From NCBI RefSeq assembly GCF_024168645.1, contig NZ_JALJWF010000001.1:1231001-1295000 (forward strand): a DNA stretch of 64,000 bases. The letters run 5' to 3'. This document shows positions 8,261 through 15,838 of this stretch, one piece after another (position 1 is the first letter of the stretch; the number at the start of each line of letters is the position of its first letter). The position numbers were made by a program, and so were the translations under genes. Below the pieces are notes generated by a model. It was not told the DNA's origin and did no database searches. It was given only the letters and a program-made list of their open reading frames with translations. Source of the DNA: Pseudomonas sp. GGS8. Lineage in GTDB: Bacteria; Pseudomonadota; Gammaproteobacteria; Pseudomonadales; Pseudomonadaceae.

Positions 8261-9487
8261 ATGAGCGAGAGTGTGTTTGCCGATCGCATCGTGCAGAACC
8301 TGCTCGACACCGACTTCTACAAACTGACGATGATGCAGGCGGTGCTGCACAACTACCCTAACGTGGAAGTCGAATGGGAGTTTCGTTGCCGTAACAACGA
8401 GGATCTGCGCCCGTACCTTGCGGAGATCCGTTTCCAGATCGAGCGCCTGGCCGAGTTGAGCCTGAGCGCCGATCAATTGAGCTTCCTGGAGCGCATCAGC
8501 TTCCTGAAACCGGATTTCCTGCGCTTCCTCGGGCTGTTCCGTTTCAATCTGCGCTATATCCACACCGGCATTGAAAACGGCGAGCTGTTCATCCGCCTGC
8601 GCGGGCCGTGGCTGCACGTGATTCTGTTCGAAGTGCCGTTGCTGGCCATGGTCAGCGAAGTGCGCAACCGCTATCGCTACCGGGAAATCGTCCTGGAACA
8701 GGCCCGCGAGCAGCTCTATCGCAAGTTCGACTGGCTGACCGCCAACGCCAGCACCGACGAATTGTCCGAGTTGCAGGTAGCCGATTTCGGCACTCGCCGT
8801 CGCTTCTCGTACCGTGTGCAGGAGGAAGTGGTGAACGTGCTCAAGCATGACTTCCCCGGGCGTTTCGTCGGCACCAGCAACGTGCACCTGTCCCGCGAGC
8901 TGGACATGAAGCCGCTGGGCACCATGGCCCACGAATGGATCATGGCCCACCAGCAACTCGGACCACGGCTGATCGACAGCCAGATTGCCGCCCTCGATTG
9001 CTGGGTTCGCGAGTACCGTGGCCTGTTGGGGATCGCCCTGACCGACTGCATCACTTCCGATGCCTTCCTCAACGATTTCGACCTGTTCTTTGCCAAGCTC
9101 TTCGACGGCTTGCGGCACGATTCCGGTGATCCGGTGCTCTGGGCGGAAAAGGCCATCGCCCACTACCACAAGCTGGGCATCGATCCGATGAGCAAGACCC
9201 TGGTGTTTTCCGACAGCCTGACGTTGCCCAAGTCTCTGGAGATTTTTCGGGCATTGCGCGGTCGGATCAATGTCAGTTTCGGTATCGGCACTAACCTGAC
9301 CTGCGATATTCCGGGTGTCGAACCGATGAGCATCGTGCTTAAAATGACTGCATGCAACGGCCAACCGGTGGCCAAGATTTCTGATGAGCCTGGCAAGACT
9401 CACTGCAAAGACCCGAATTTCGTCGCCTATTTGCGACACGTTTTCCAAGTACCTGCCACCCTTTCCAGTACATCAAGCAAGGAGTGA
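8261..9487 (+). CDS. pncB: Nicotinate phosphoribosyltransferase PncB
   Basis: 408-residue enzyme that joins nicotinate to PRPP, using ATP, to make nicotinate mononucleotide in the NAD salvage (Preiss-Handler) pathway. Family motifs include [14 protein letters not shown] near the N-terminus, [11 protein letters not shown] in the middle, and [12 protein letters not shown] around residue 220, which carries the phosphorylated histidine of this family. [11 protein letters not shown] marks the PRPP-binding part. A GGAG lies about eight bases before the ATG. It ends four bases before the nadE start, giving a two-gene NAD operon. Confidence 0.95.
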   Translation: MSESVFADRIVQNLLDTDFYKLTMMQAVLHNYPNVEVEWEFRCRNNEDLRPYLAEIRFQIERLAELSLSADQLSFLERISFLKPDFLRFLGLFRFNLRYIHTGIENGELFIRLRGPWLHVILFEVPLLAMVSEVRNRYRYREIVLEQAREQLYRKFDWLTANASTDELSELQVADFGTRRRFSYRVQEEVVNVLKHDFPGRFVGTSNVHLSRELDMKPLGTMAHEWIMAHQQLGPRLIDSQIAALDCWVREYRGLLGIALTDCITSDAFLNDFDLFFAKLFDGLRHDSGDPVLWAEKAIAHYHKLGIDPMSKTLVFSDSLTLPKSLEIFRALRGRINVSFGIGTNLTCDIPGVEPMSIVLKMTACNGQPVAKISDEPGKTHCKDPNFVAYLRHVFQVPATLSSTSSKE

Positions 9488-9491
9488 ATTC

Positions 9492-10319
9492 ATGCAAGCC
9501 GTACAGCGTGAGATTGCTGAACAGCTCAAGGTCCAACCACCGTTCGTGGATCAACTCGCCCTTGAGGCTGAAGTCGCCCGGCGAATCACCTTCATTCAGG
9601 ATTGCCTGGTCAATGCCGGGCTCAAGGCCCTGGTGCTCGGTATCAGCGGCGGCGTCGATTCCCTGACCGCCGGCCTGTTGGCCCAACGCGCCATCCGTGA
9701 ACTGCGTGAGCGTACCGGTGATAACAGCTACAAGTTCATCGCCGTGCGCCTGCCGTACCAAACGCAGTTCGATGAACACGACGCCCAGGCCTCGGTGGAC
9801 TTCATCGCCCCGGACGAACGCCACACGGTGAACATCGGCCCGGCAGTCAAATCCCTGGCCAGTGAAGTGGCAGCCTTCGAAGGCAAAGAGGCAGTCTGGG
9901 TGGATTTCGTATTGGGCAATACCAAGGCGCGGATGCGCATGGTCGCGCAATACACCATCGCTGGCGCGGCTCATGGCCTGGTGATCGGCACCGACCACGC
10001 GGCAGAAGCCGTGATGGGTTTCTTCACCAAGTTCGGTGACGGCGCCTGCGACCTCGCGCCGCTGAGCGGCCTGGTGAAAAATCAGGTCAGGGCGATTGCC
10101 CGCAGCTTCGGCGCACCGGAGTCGCTGGTGGAAAAAATCCCGACCGCCGACCTTGAAGACCTGTCGCCAGGCAAGCCGGACGAAGCGTCCCACGGCGTGA
10201 CCTACGCCGAGATCGACGCCTTCCTGCACGGCGAACCGGTGCGCGAGGAAGCGTTCAAGATCATTTGCGACACGTATAAAAAGACCCATCACAAGCGCGT
10301 GATGCCGTTCGCGCCATAA
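9492..10319 (+). CDS. nadE: NH3-dependent NAD+ synthetase NadE
   Basis: 275-residue adenylating amidotransferase that converts nicotinate adenine dinucleotide to NAD with ammonia and ATP. The PP-loop signature SGGVDSL is at about residue 52, and [19 protein letters not shown] is the conserved substrate loop. The chosen ATG at 9492 follows AAGGAG (9479-9484) and directly follows pncB; a longer in-frame extension into pncB lacks a ribosome site. The length fits the short ammonia-dependent class with no glutaminase domain. A bidirectional terminator downstream separates it from the convergent azurin gene. Confidence 0.95.
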   Translation: MQAVQREIAEQLKVQPPFVDQLALEAEVARRITFIQDCLVNAGLKALVLGISGGVDSLTAGLLAQRAIRELRERTGDNSYKFIAVRLPYQTQFDEHDAQASVDFIAPDERHTVNIGPAVKSLASEVAAFEGKEAVWVDFVLGNTKARMRMVAQYTIAGAAHGLVIGTDHAAEAVMGFFTKFGDGACDLAPLSGLVKNQVRAIARSFGAPESLVEKIPTADLEDLSPGKPDEASHGVTYAEIDAFLHGEPVREEAFKIICDTYKKTHHKRVMPFAP

Positions 10320-10343
10320 GGACGTCGGCGTCTGTACCGACGC

Positions 10344-10437
10344 CTTCGCGGGCAAGCCTCGCTCCCACAGGGCTTTGTCTCGGACACCGGTAATGGGCAC
10401 GACGCAAATCCTGTGGGAGCGTGGCTTGCCCGCGAAG
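10344..10437. repeat. Inverted pair of REP elements after nadE
   Basis: TTCGCGGGCAAGCCTCGCTC at the left is mirrored by GAGCGTGGCTTGCCCGCGAA at the right, each followed or preceded by CCCACAG/CTGTGGG. Such head-to-head REP pairs are typical Pseudomonas intergenic elements. Confidence 0.85.
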
Positions 10438-10465
10438 AACGATGACTCGGTCAACCGTCAGGCAC

Positions 10466-10495
10466 AAAAAAAGCGTCCCAGGTGGACGCTTTTTT
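10466..10495. terminator. Bidirectional rho-independent terminator between nadE and azurin
   Basis: AGCGTCC-CAGGT-GGACGCT stem flanked by A6-7 on the left and T6 on the right, so it can stop transcription from both nadE (+) and azu (-). Confidence 0.9.
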
Positions 10496-10510
10496 ATGCG
10501 CTTGATTCTA

Positions 10511-10957
10511 TTACTTCAGGGTCACAGTGCCTTTCATCATCGAGATGTGGCCAGGGAACGAGCAGAAGAAGCCGTATTTTCCGGCCGCATCGAGTTTCGA
10601 TACATCGATGGTCAGAGAATCCTTTTCGCCAGCGCCGATGACTTTGGTGTGAGCGATGACGCGGGTATCACCTTCTTTCAGGTAATTCTTGTCGATGCCA
10701 GCCGACAGGCCGTCGGTGGCGATCGGCTGCATGTCAGCCTCTTTGCTGATCACCAGGTTATGGCCCATGACGTTTTTCGGCAGGCTGCCGGAGTGGGTCA
10801 GTTCAACGGTGAAGGTCTTGCAGCTTTTGTCGATTTCAATGGCCTTGGTGTTGAAGGACATCTGATCGGTGGAGTCGATGGTCGTTTTGCACTCGGCAGC
10901 CATCAATTGGCTGCTGGCCAGCGTCAGCAGGGATACCGCAACAAGTTTGGCAAACAT
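10511..10957 (-). CDS. azu: Azurin, periplasmic blue copper protein
   Basis: 148 residues: a 20-residue signal peptide ending SSQLMAA, then a 128-residue mature cupredoxin. All type-1 copper ligands are in place in mature numbering: Gly45, His46, Cys112, His117 and Met121, plus the Cys3-Cys26 disulfide. It shuttles single electrons in the periplasm, for example toward nitrite reductase or cytochrome c peroxidase. Position 48, a buried tryptophan in P. aeruginosa azurin, is leucine here, and the mature protein has no tryptophan. The ATG at 10957 has GGAG upstream; the longer frame to 11077 has no signal-peptide-like start. A near-match ANR box lies about 73 bases upstream. Confidence 0.96.
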   Translation of the reverse strand: MFAKLVAVSLLTLASSQLMAAECKTTIDSTDQMSFNTKAIEIDKSCKTFTVELTHSGSLPKNVMGHNLVISKEADMQPIATDGLSAGIDKNYLKEGDTRVIAHTKVIGAGEKDSLTIDVSKLDAAGKYGFFCSFPGHISMMKGTVTLK

Positions 10958-11029
10958 GGTGAATCTCCAAGGCAGGGTTAACGAAAGTGCTAATGGACAG
11001 AAGACTGCCTGAAATCTTCGCAAGTTCCT

Positions 11030-11043
11030 ATGACCTGAATCAA
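11030..11043 (-). promoter_or_regulatory. Candidate ANR/FNR box upstream of azurin
   Basis: TTGAT-TCAG-GTCAT on the minus strand matches TTGAT-N4-ATCAA at 8 of 10 positions. Azurin genes of P. aeruginosa are known to be ANR-influenced, so oxygen-limited control is plausible. The distance to the start codon is about 73 bases. No clear -10 was seen. Confidence 0.35.
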
Positions 11044-11046
11044 AAA

Positions 11047-11056
11047 TTGTATACAA
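11047..11056. promoter_or_regulatory. Perfect palindrome TTGTATACAA (candidate operator)
   Basis: Ten-base perfect palindrome in the gap between azurin and the LOG gene, next to the candidate ANR box. TTGTATACAA resembles operators of GntR-family repressors. No GntR gene is in the window. Target gene unknown. Confidence 0.3.
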
Positions 11057-11108
11057 CTTTCGGGCTATGACACTCATCGAAACAATCTACCAGCCAGACG
11101 TCTGGGAC

Positions 11109-11126
11109 GGCCCTATCATCAGGGCC
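11109..11126. other. Small hairpin GGCCCT-ATCATC-AGGGCC before a 29-codon ORF
   Basis: Perfect 6-base stem with a 6-base loop, 26 bases upstream of the ATG of a tiny ORF. No T-tract follows on the plus strand. It may be a weak transcription stop or a leader structure. Confidence 0.35.
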
Positions 11127-11152
11127 ATCATTACTCACCTGGAGCGCCTGTC

Positions 11153-11242
11153 ATGTCTTTCAGCAGCTTGTTGAGCAGTTTGTTGGCCGCCTACGCCTGT
11201 GGCGCCAGTGGCACTTACGAAACACCTGAGCGTGCGGTTTAA
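11153..11242 (+). CDS. Possible 29-residue small protein (unrecognised)
   Basis: ATG with GGAG nine bases upstream opens a 29-codon frame ending TAA. The peptide begins MSFSSLLSSLLAAYACGAS, with a short hydrophobic serine/leucine/alanine stretch and one cysteine, then a polar tail. It does not match a family I know. The hydrophobic start followed by Ala-Cys-Gly faintly resembles a lipoprotein signal, but it lacks a positively charged N-region. It lies 60 bases before the LOG gene and may be co-transcribed with it or be a leader peptide. It could also be chance; conservation across species would decide. Confidence 0.3.
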   Translation: MSFSSLLSSLLAAYACGASGTYETPERAV

Positions 11243-11302
11243 CCCTTGGAACGATGCAAGCCTGCCTTTACTCTGTGGTCCTGATTGACCATGGAGTAAG
11301 GC

Positions 11303-11890
11303 ATGTCTTTAGCGTCCGTTTGTGTATTTTGCGGTGCCAGCACCGGCACCAATCCGGCTTATCGTGAAGCGGCTGTCGCCTTGGGGCGAGCATTGGCCGG
11401 GCGCAAGCTGACCCTGGTCTATGGCGGCGGCGCTGTCGGGCTGATGGGGATTGTGGCGGACGCCGCACTGGCGGCCGGCGGCGAAGTGATCGGGATCATT
11501 CCGCAGAGCCTCAAGGACAAGGAAATCGGCCATAGCGGCCTGACCCGTCTGGAAGTGGTCGACGGCATGCATGCGCGCAAGGCGCGAATGGCCGAGCTCA
11601 GCGATGCTTTCATTGCCCTGCCCGGCGGCCTGGGCACGCTGGAAGAACTGTTCGAAGTCTGGACCTGGGGCCAGCTCGGCTATCACGGCAAACCGCTGGG
11701 CTTGCTGGAAGTGAACGGTTTCTACAGCAAGTTGACGTCTTTTCTCGATCATATCGTCGGCGAAGGCTTCGTTCGCGGGCAGCACCGTGACATGCTGCAA
11801 ATGAGCGAGTCGCCGCAAACCCTGCTCGATGCACTGGACGCCTGGCAACCCTCGGTACCGCCAAAATGGACCGAGCAAAAACCCAGCTAA
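11303..11890 (+). CDS. LOG-family nucleoside 5'-monophosphate phosphoribohydrolase (TIGR00730)
   Basis: 195-residue Rossmann-like protein of the LOG/lysine-decarboxylase-like family. Motifs include VCVFCGAS at the N-terminus, [11 protein letters not shown] near residue 37 and the catalytic [14 protein letters not shown] around residue 110, where the Glu and PGGxGT loop bind the nucleotide phosphate. Such enzymes release the base from cytokinin riboside monophosphates or AMP; in bacteria this is probably nucleotide clean-up rather than hormone synthesis. The older label lysine decarboxylase is misleading. GGAG sits eight bases before the ATG. A small basic-protein gene follows on the same strand. 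Confidence 0.9.
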   Translation: MSLASVCVFCGASTGTNPAYREAAVALGRALAGRKLTLVYGGGAVGLMGIVADAALAAGGEVIGIIPQSLKDKEIGHSGLTRLEVVDGMHARKARMAELSDAFIALPGGLGTLEELFEVWTWGQLGYHGKPLGLLEVNGFYSKLTSFLDHIVGEGFVRGQHRDMLQMSESPQTLLDALDAWQPSVPPKWTEQKPS

Positions 11891-11958
11891 CGGCTCGGTG
11901 CCGATACAGGGCAGAATATGCGCCGCTCAACCTCACCTTCGACCCCAGAGGATCGCCC

Positions 11959-12150
11959 ATGGCTAAACCTAATTATTCCTTCGCCAAACGTCAGAGAGAC
12001 TTGGCCAAGGAGCAGAAGAAAGAGGAAAAGCTTCAGCGCAAGAAAGCTACAGCTGAAGAAGAAGCAGCAGCACTGAACCCGGATGCAGAAGGTGAAGTGG
12101 CGGCAGAAGATGATGTTGAAGCACCGAAAGATCAGGCGCCCGACGCCTGA
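11959..12150 (+). CDS. Conserved small charged protein, function unknown
   Basis: 63 residues. The N-terminal half is strongly basic (MAKPNYSFAKRQRDLAKEQK and the following lysine/glutamate heptads), probably a charged helix. The C-terminal half is acidic and rich in alanine and glutamate. AGAGGATCG just upstream gives a good ribosome site for the ATG at 11959; upstream in-frame codons read into the LOG gene and look like shadow. The N-terminal pattern recalls small conserved proteobacterial proteins annotated as hypothetical. It may bind RNA or the ribosome through its basic half, but that is speculation. Confidence 0.7.
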   Translation: MAKPNYSFAKRQRDLAKEQKKEEKLQRKKATAEEEAAALNPDAEGEVAAEDDVEAPKDQAPDA

Positions 12151-12197
12151 GACCCTCCGGGCCCGATGATCTGATCAGGCCCACCGGATCTGTGTCC

Positions 12198-12224
12198 AGG
12201 GTCAGCAACGATGTTGCTGACCCT
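12198..12224. other. Strong 12-bp hairpin without T-tract
   Basis: AGGGTCAGCAAC and its exact complement are separated by three bases. It lies 48 bases after the small charged-protein gene and may protect its 3' end. The missing T run argues against a classical terminator. Confidence 0.45.
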
Positions 12225-12272
12225 CACAGTCCCATCTGAAAATCCCCCTCCAGAACTGACTTGCACATCCCC

Positions 12273-12363
12273 ATGTGGGAGCGAGCCTGCTCGCGATGAC
12301 GGCGGCACACTTAGCAATTATTTGACTGACACACCGCTATCGCGAGCAGGCTCACTCCCACAC
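12273..12363. repeat. Inverted pair of REP elements
   Basis: GTGGGAGCGAGCCTGCTCGCGAT at the left is mirrored by ATCGCGAGCAGGCTCACTCCCAC at the right. This is the GAGCCTGCTCGCG variant of the Pseudomonas REP. It lies between convergent genes. Confidence 0.85.
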
Positions 12364-12373
12364 TGGATCGCCG

Positions 12374-13264
12374 TTACTCCAATGGCATCACGGTTACCCG
12401 AACCTCGGGATCATGGCTGCCGCCGCCCAGAATCACTCCGCGTAACGGCGACACATCGGAAAAATCCCGGCCCCAGGCCAGGGTGATGTGCTCCAGCGCC
12501 GGTTGCACATTGTTGGTCGGGTCAAAATCCACCCAGCCCAGCACCGGACAAAACACCGACACCCACGCATGCGACGCATCGGCGCCGATCAGCCGTGGCT
12601 GGCCTGGTGGTGGCTGGGTTAGCAGGTAGCCGCTGATGTACCGAGCCGCCAACCCACGGGAGCGCAGGCAAGCGAGCATCAAATGCGCAAAGTCCTGGCA
12701 AACCCCACGACGCCTCTCCAGCACTTCCACCAGCGGCGTCGCCACTTGGGTCGCCTCGGCATCGAAGGTGAACTCGCTGAAGATCTTCTCCATCAACGCT
12801 TGAACACCCAGCAGCAATGGCCGACCAGCAGGAAAGCAACTTTCGGAGAACTCGACGAAACTGCGCTTCAAATGCACGTAGGGCGATTCGAACCGGTAGC
12901 GGCAGGCTTCCAGCAATGCAGGCGAGAGTGGCTGACTGCTGTAGGTCAGCGCGTTGCAGGTCGCTTCCCAGGCCGGCGATTGATTGAAGTCCAGTGACGG
13001 CCGTTCCAGCACTTCGACGGTGAGTTGAGCGTTGACCAGCAATTCATCGTGGGGGCGCTCGAACGCCAACCGGGTCAGCGGATTGCCGAACACATCCAGT
13101 TCATCCCGGCGCGAAGTCGGCTCGGGACTGATCTGCAACTGCTGTTCGGTGCAGCGCTGCCAGGTACAGTCGCGCGGCCATAGATGCGCCAGTTGCTGGG
13201 CCAGGGACACCGGGCTGTCGTAGTGATAATGGGTGTCGTGGAAAATCTGGTAATGGGCGCTCAT
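12374..13264 (-). CDS. Transglutaminase-like cysteine protease family protein (short form)
   Basis: 296 residues. An N-terminal beta domain (YQIFHDTHYHYDSPVSLAQQ) is followed by a transglutaminase core. The catalytic Cys is in RRGVCQDFAHL (about residue 188), the His in DASHAWVSVF and the Asp in GWVDFDPTNN, so the triad looks intact. No signal peptide is seen, so it is probably cytoplasmic. It overlaps the upstream ATP-grasp/alpha-E gene by one base (TGATG) and is the last gene of a three-gene operon. Related clusters are widespread, and the proposed role is making or cutting isopeptide or amide bonds of unknown peptides. No substrate can be read here. Confidence 0.85.
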   Translation of the reverse strand: MSAHYQIFHDTHYHYDSPVSLAQQLAHLWPRDCTWQRCTEQQLQISPEPTSRRDELDVFGNPLTRLAFERPHDELLVNAQLTVEVLERPSLDFNQSPAWEATCNALTYSSQPLSPALLEACRYRFESPYVHLKRSFVEFSESCFPAGRPLLLGVQALMEKIFSEFTFDAEATQVATPLVEVLERRRGVCQDFAHLMLACLRSRGLAARYISGYLLTQPPPGQPRLIGADASHAWVSVFCPVLGWVDFDPTNNVQPALEHITLAWGRDFSDVSPLRGVILGGGSHDPEVRVTVMPLE

Positions 13265-15750
13265 CAGACGGACACCGTGCGCTGGCTGACATCATCGACA
13301 TGGGCGAAATGGCGCAAGGCCAGGCGATCCGACACCTGCCCGCTGGCATCGGCGATCTCTTGCAGCAGATCCGCCAGCCCCTCCACGGCGGCGTGAACAC
13401 TGGCCTCGCCGAACAGCGAGTTCTCCAGGCAGCCCAGATCGAAGTGCGCCAGTCGCTCCACCAACTGCGGCAGACCTGTTTCACGTGGCGCACCAAAGTC
13501 ATCGTTCAAGCGTTTCAACGTACGGGTCACCAGTTTCAACTGGAACAGCACCGCGTGCGGGTTCTGGTCATCGAGCAGCAACAGGTCGAGTACCGGGATC
13601 AATTGCGCCACCGCCAGGTACCGCGAGCGGTAGGTGATGCCGCTGTTACCCAGCTCCAGCAGCCATTCCAGCCCGGCCTGATCGAAAGCCCCGGCGCCGC
13701 GCAAAAACGCCGCCAGACTGCCGCTGAGAAATTGCAGCCGTTCGATCCGCCGACCGATCATCAGGAAACGCCAGCCTTCATCCCGGGTCATGTCGTCGAG
13801 GGCAAAACCGGACAGCGCCGCCAGCGACATTACCAATCGGTTGAGGAAATCCAGCAACTCGCCGAAATCCGGCTCTTCGGTTTCCAGCTCCATCGCATCA
13901 CGCTGCAACTCCACCAGCGCTTGCCAGTTCTCTCGCGAGAGCTTGCCGCGTACTTGCGAAGCCGCCCACTGCAAACGCTGCAGATTGGAACGCAGGCTGA
14001 ACGGCCAATCATCGCCGAGCAGCGCCGCCAGCAACCGCTGCGGCAACTTGCCCTCCTCCGGCAACAGATTCAAGCGTTCACCGAGATCGACCGCCGCCTC
14101 CAGGGCTTGCGGGTCATCGCCATCGACATAGCGCGCCAGCATGACCCGCAGCAGCCGCGCGCTGTCATCGCAACGCTCGCAGTAACGACCGAACCAGAAC
14201 AGGTTCTCGACCACCCGCGATGGCAGATACGGATCACGGCGCACCAGATCGTGAACGCCAATGTTGCGCTGGGCTTTCCATTGTTCGCCGCTGGGTGGGC
14301 GATCGCCCAACACCCAGGTGTCCTTGCTCGCGCCGCCGCGTTGCATCGACACCGCTTCAGCGTCAGCCTCGGCGGCAACCCGGGTCAGGCCACCGGGCAA
14401 CACTCGATAGCCGTCCCGACTGGCCACTGCATACACGCGCATGCCGATGGCTCGTGGTTGCAACTGCCCGCCTTCGGCCTGCCAGATCGGCGCCTGGGAC
14501 AGTTGCGCCAATTCTTGCGCAACATAGGCATAAGGCCGTGCCTGCATGCGCTCGGCCAGAGCCTGGCGCTGTTTTTCACTCAAATCACGTCCAAACACCG
14601 GTGCAAAGCTCTGCGACGGAAATGCCGGTTTGATCAACAGTTCCGGCAGCTTTTCCAGGGCCTGGGCCAGCACCGGCGCTTCGCCGCACCACCAGGTTGC
14701 GATGGACGGCAGGATCAACTCTTCGCCAAACAGGAATTGATTGATCTTCGGCAGGAAGCCCAGCAAACCCGGCGACTCCAGCACACCGCTGCCGAGGGCG
14801 TTGGCCACCAGCACCCGGCCCTGACGCACGGCTTCGAGCAGCCCTGGCACGCCAAGGGCCGAGTCAGTGCGCAGCTCCAGCGGGTCGCAGAAATCATCGT
14901 CGAGCCGACGCATGATCGCGTGAACCCGGCGCAGACCGCTCAAGGTCTTCAGGTACACCGTGGCATCGCGCACGGTCAGATCGCCGCCTTCCACCAGCGG
15001 ATAACCGAGCTGACGAGCCAAGTACAGGTGTTCGAAATAGCTTTCGTTGAAACGCCCCGGTGTCAGGAGGACAACCAATGGCGCTTCATCGTCGCTCGGC
15101 GCCTGCCGGGCGAGTGTTTCCTGAAGTGTGCGGAAGAATCCGGCCAGGTGCCGCACCTTCAAGTCACGGTACAACTCGGGGAAGGCCCGGGACACGATGG
15201 TGCGGTTTTCCAGGGCGTAACCGGCACCGGATGGCGCTTGAGTCCGGTCTGCGGTCACCCACCAGCGACCGTCAGGCGTGCGCGCCAGATCCACGGCATA
15301 CAGATGCAGAAAAGTCCCGTCGGGCGGTGCAATGCCCTGGCAAGGCCAGAGGAAGTTGTTATGACCGAACACCAGTTCAGCCGGCAGCAGGCCTTCGGCG
15401 ATCAAGCGTTGAGGACCGTACAGGTCTGCCAGCACAGCATTGAGCAAACGCGCCCGTTGAGCGATCCCGGCGGATAACTGCTGCCACTCATCGGCTGCAA
15501 TCACATGCGGCAACAAATCCAGTTCCCACGGCCGATCGGCGCCCTTGGGGTCGGCGTAGACGTTGTAGGTCACGCCGTTTTCCTGGATCTGCCGGGTCAG
15601 CAGTGCCTGACGCTGCACCAGTTGCGCTGGCGTGCTGCGTTGCAATTGATCAAACAGCCGCCGCCAGTGCGGGCGCACGGCGCCGCTGTCGTCGAGCAGT
15701 TCGTGGTAAGTGCCCGCGGTCAACGGGTAGCGGTCAAGCAGGTCAGGCAT
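13264..15750 (-). CDS. Circularly permuted ATP-grasp / alpha-E fusion protein
   Basis: 828 residues from the ATG at 15750; a longer frame would need a TTG start. Residues about 1-475 form a circularly permuted ATP-grasp domain (DUF404/407 type) with YPLTAGTYHELLD at the start, GRFNESYFEHLYLARQLGYPLVEGGDLTV in the middle and LGSGVLESPGLLGFLPKINQ later. Residues about 500-828 form the all-helical alpha-E domain (DUF403), beginning LPSRVVENLFWFGRYCERCDDSARLLR. In many bacteria these are separate genes; here they are fused. ATP-grasp enzymes make carboxylate-amine bonds, so a peptide-ligase role is plausible. It sits between two transglutaminase genes. Confidence 0.85.
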   Translation of the reverse strand: MPDLLDRYPLTAGTYHELLDDSGAVRPHWRRLFDQLQRSTPAQLVQRQALLTRQIQENGVTYNVYADPKGADRPWELDLLPHVIAADEWQQLSAGIAQRARLLNAVLADLYGPQRLIAEGLLPAELVFGHNNFLWPCQGIAPPDGTFLHLYAVDLARTPDGRWWVTADRTQAPSGAGYALENRTIVSRAFPELYRDLKVRHLAGFFRTLQETLARQAPSDDEAPLVVLLTPGRFNESYFEHLYLARQLGYPLVEGGDLTVRDATVYLKTLSGLRRVHAIMRRLDDDFCDPLELRTDSALGVPGLLEAVRQGRVLVANALGSGVLESPGLLGFLPKINQFLFGEELILPSIATWWCGEAPVLAQALEKLPELLIKPAFPSQSFAPVFGRDLSEKQRQALAERMQARPYAYVAQELAQLSQAPIWQAEGGQLQPRAIGMRVYAVASRDGYRVLPGGLTRVAAEADAEAVSMQRGGASKDTWVLGDRPPSGEQWKAQRNIGVHDLVRRDPYLPSRVVENLFWFGRYCERCDDSARLLRVMLARYVDGDDPQALEAAVDLGERLNLLPEEGKLPQRLLAALLGDDWPFSLRSNLQRLQWAASQVRGKLSRENWQALVELQRDAMELETEEPDFGELLDFLNRLVMSLAALSGFALDDMTRDEGWRFLMIGRRIERLQFLSGSLAAFLRGAGAFDQAGLEWLLELGNSGITYRSRYLAVAQLIPVLDLLLLDDQNPHAVLFQLKLVTRTLKRLNDDFGAPRETGLPQLVERLAHFDLGCLENSLFGEASVHAAVEGLADLLQEIADASGQVSDRLALRHFAHVDDVSQRTVSV

Positions 15751-15798
15751 GGAAAGCTCGGCAGACAGCAAAGAACGGTCAGACTAACGCAGGCTCAT

Positions 15799-15829
15799 GA
15801 CGCCCGGATAGACGAAAAATCCGAGCGTC
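15799..15829. other. Imperfect hairpin between the large transglutaminase and ATP-grasp genes
   Basis: GACGC-C-CGGAT and ATCCG-A-GCGTC arms pair around a 9-base loop in the 88-base gap. There is no T-tract. It may modulate read-through inside the operon. Confidence 0.3.
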
Positions 15830-15838
15830 GCGTACGGT

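Noticed and set aside
9384..9491. Longer N-terminus for NadE
   Set aside because: The extension lies inside pncB and has no ribosome site; AAGGAG precedes the ATG at 9492.
10958..11077. 40-residue N-terminal extension of azurin
   Set aside because: It destroys the signal peptide; GGAG and a classic signal sequence support the ATG at 10957.
12198..12224. Hairpin after the small charged-protein gene as terminator
   Set aside because: The stem is perfect but no T-tract follows on either strand, so it is listed only as a structure.
13300..15477. 725-codon open frame on the plus strand
   Set aside because: It is antisense to the ATP-grasp/alpha-E gene; high-GC third-position bias opens such frames. 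The peptide is rich in Gln, Arg and His and shows no family motif.
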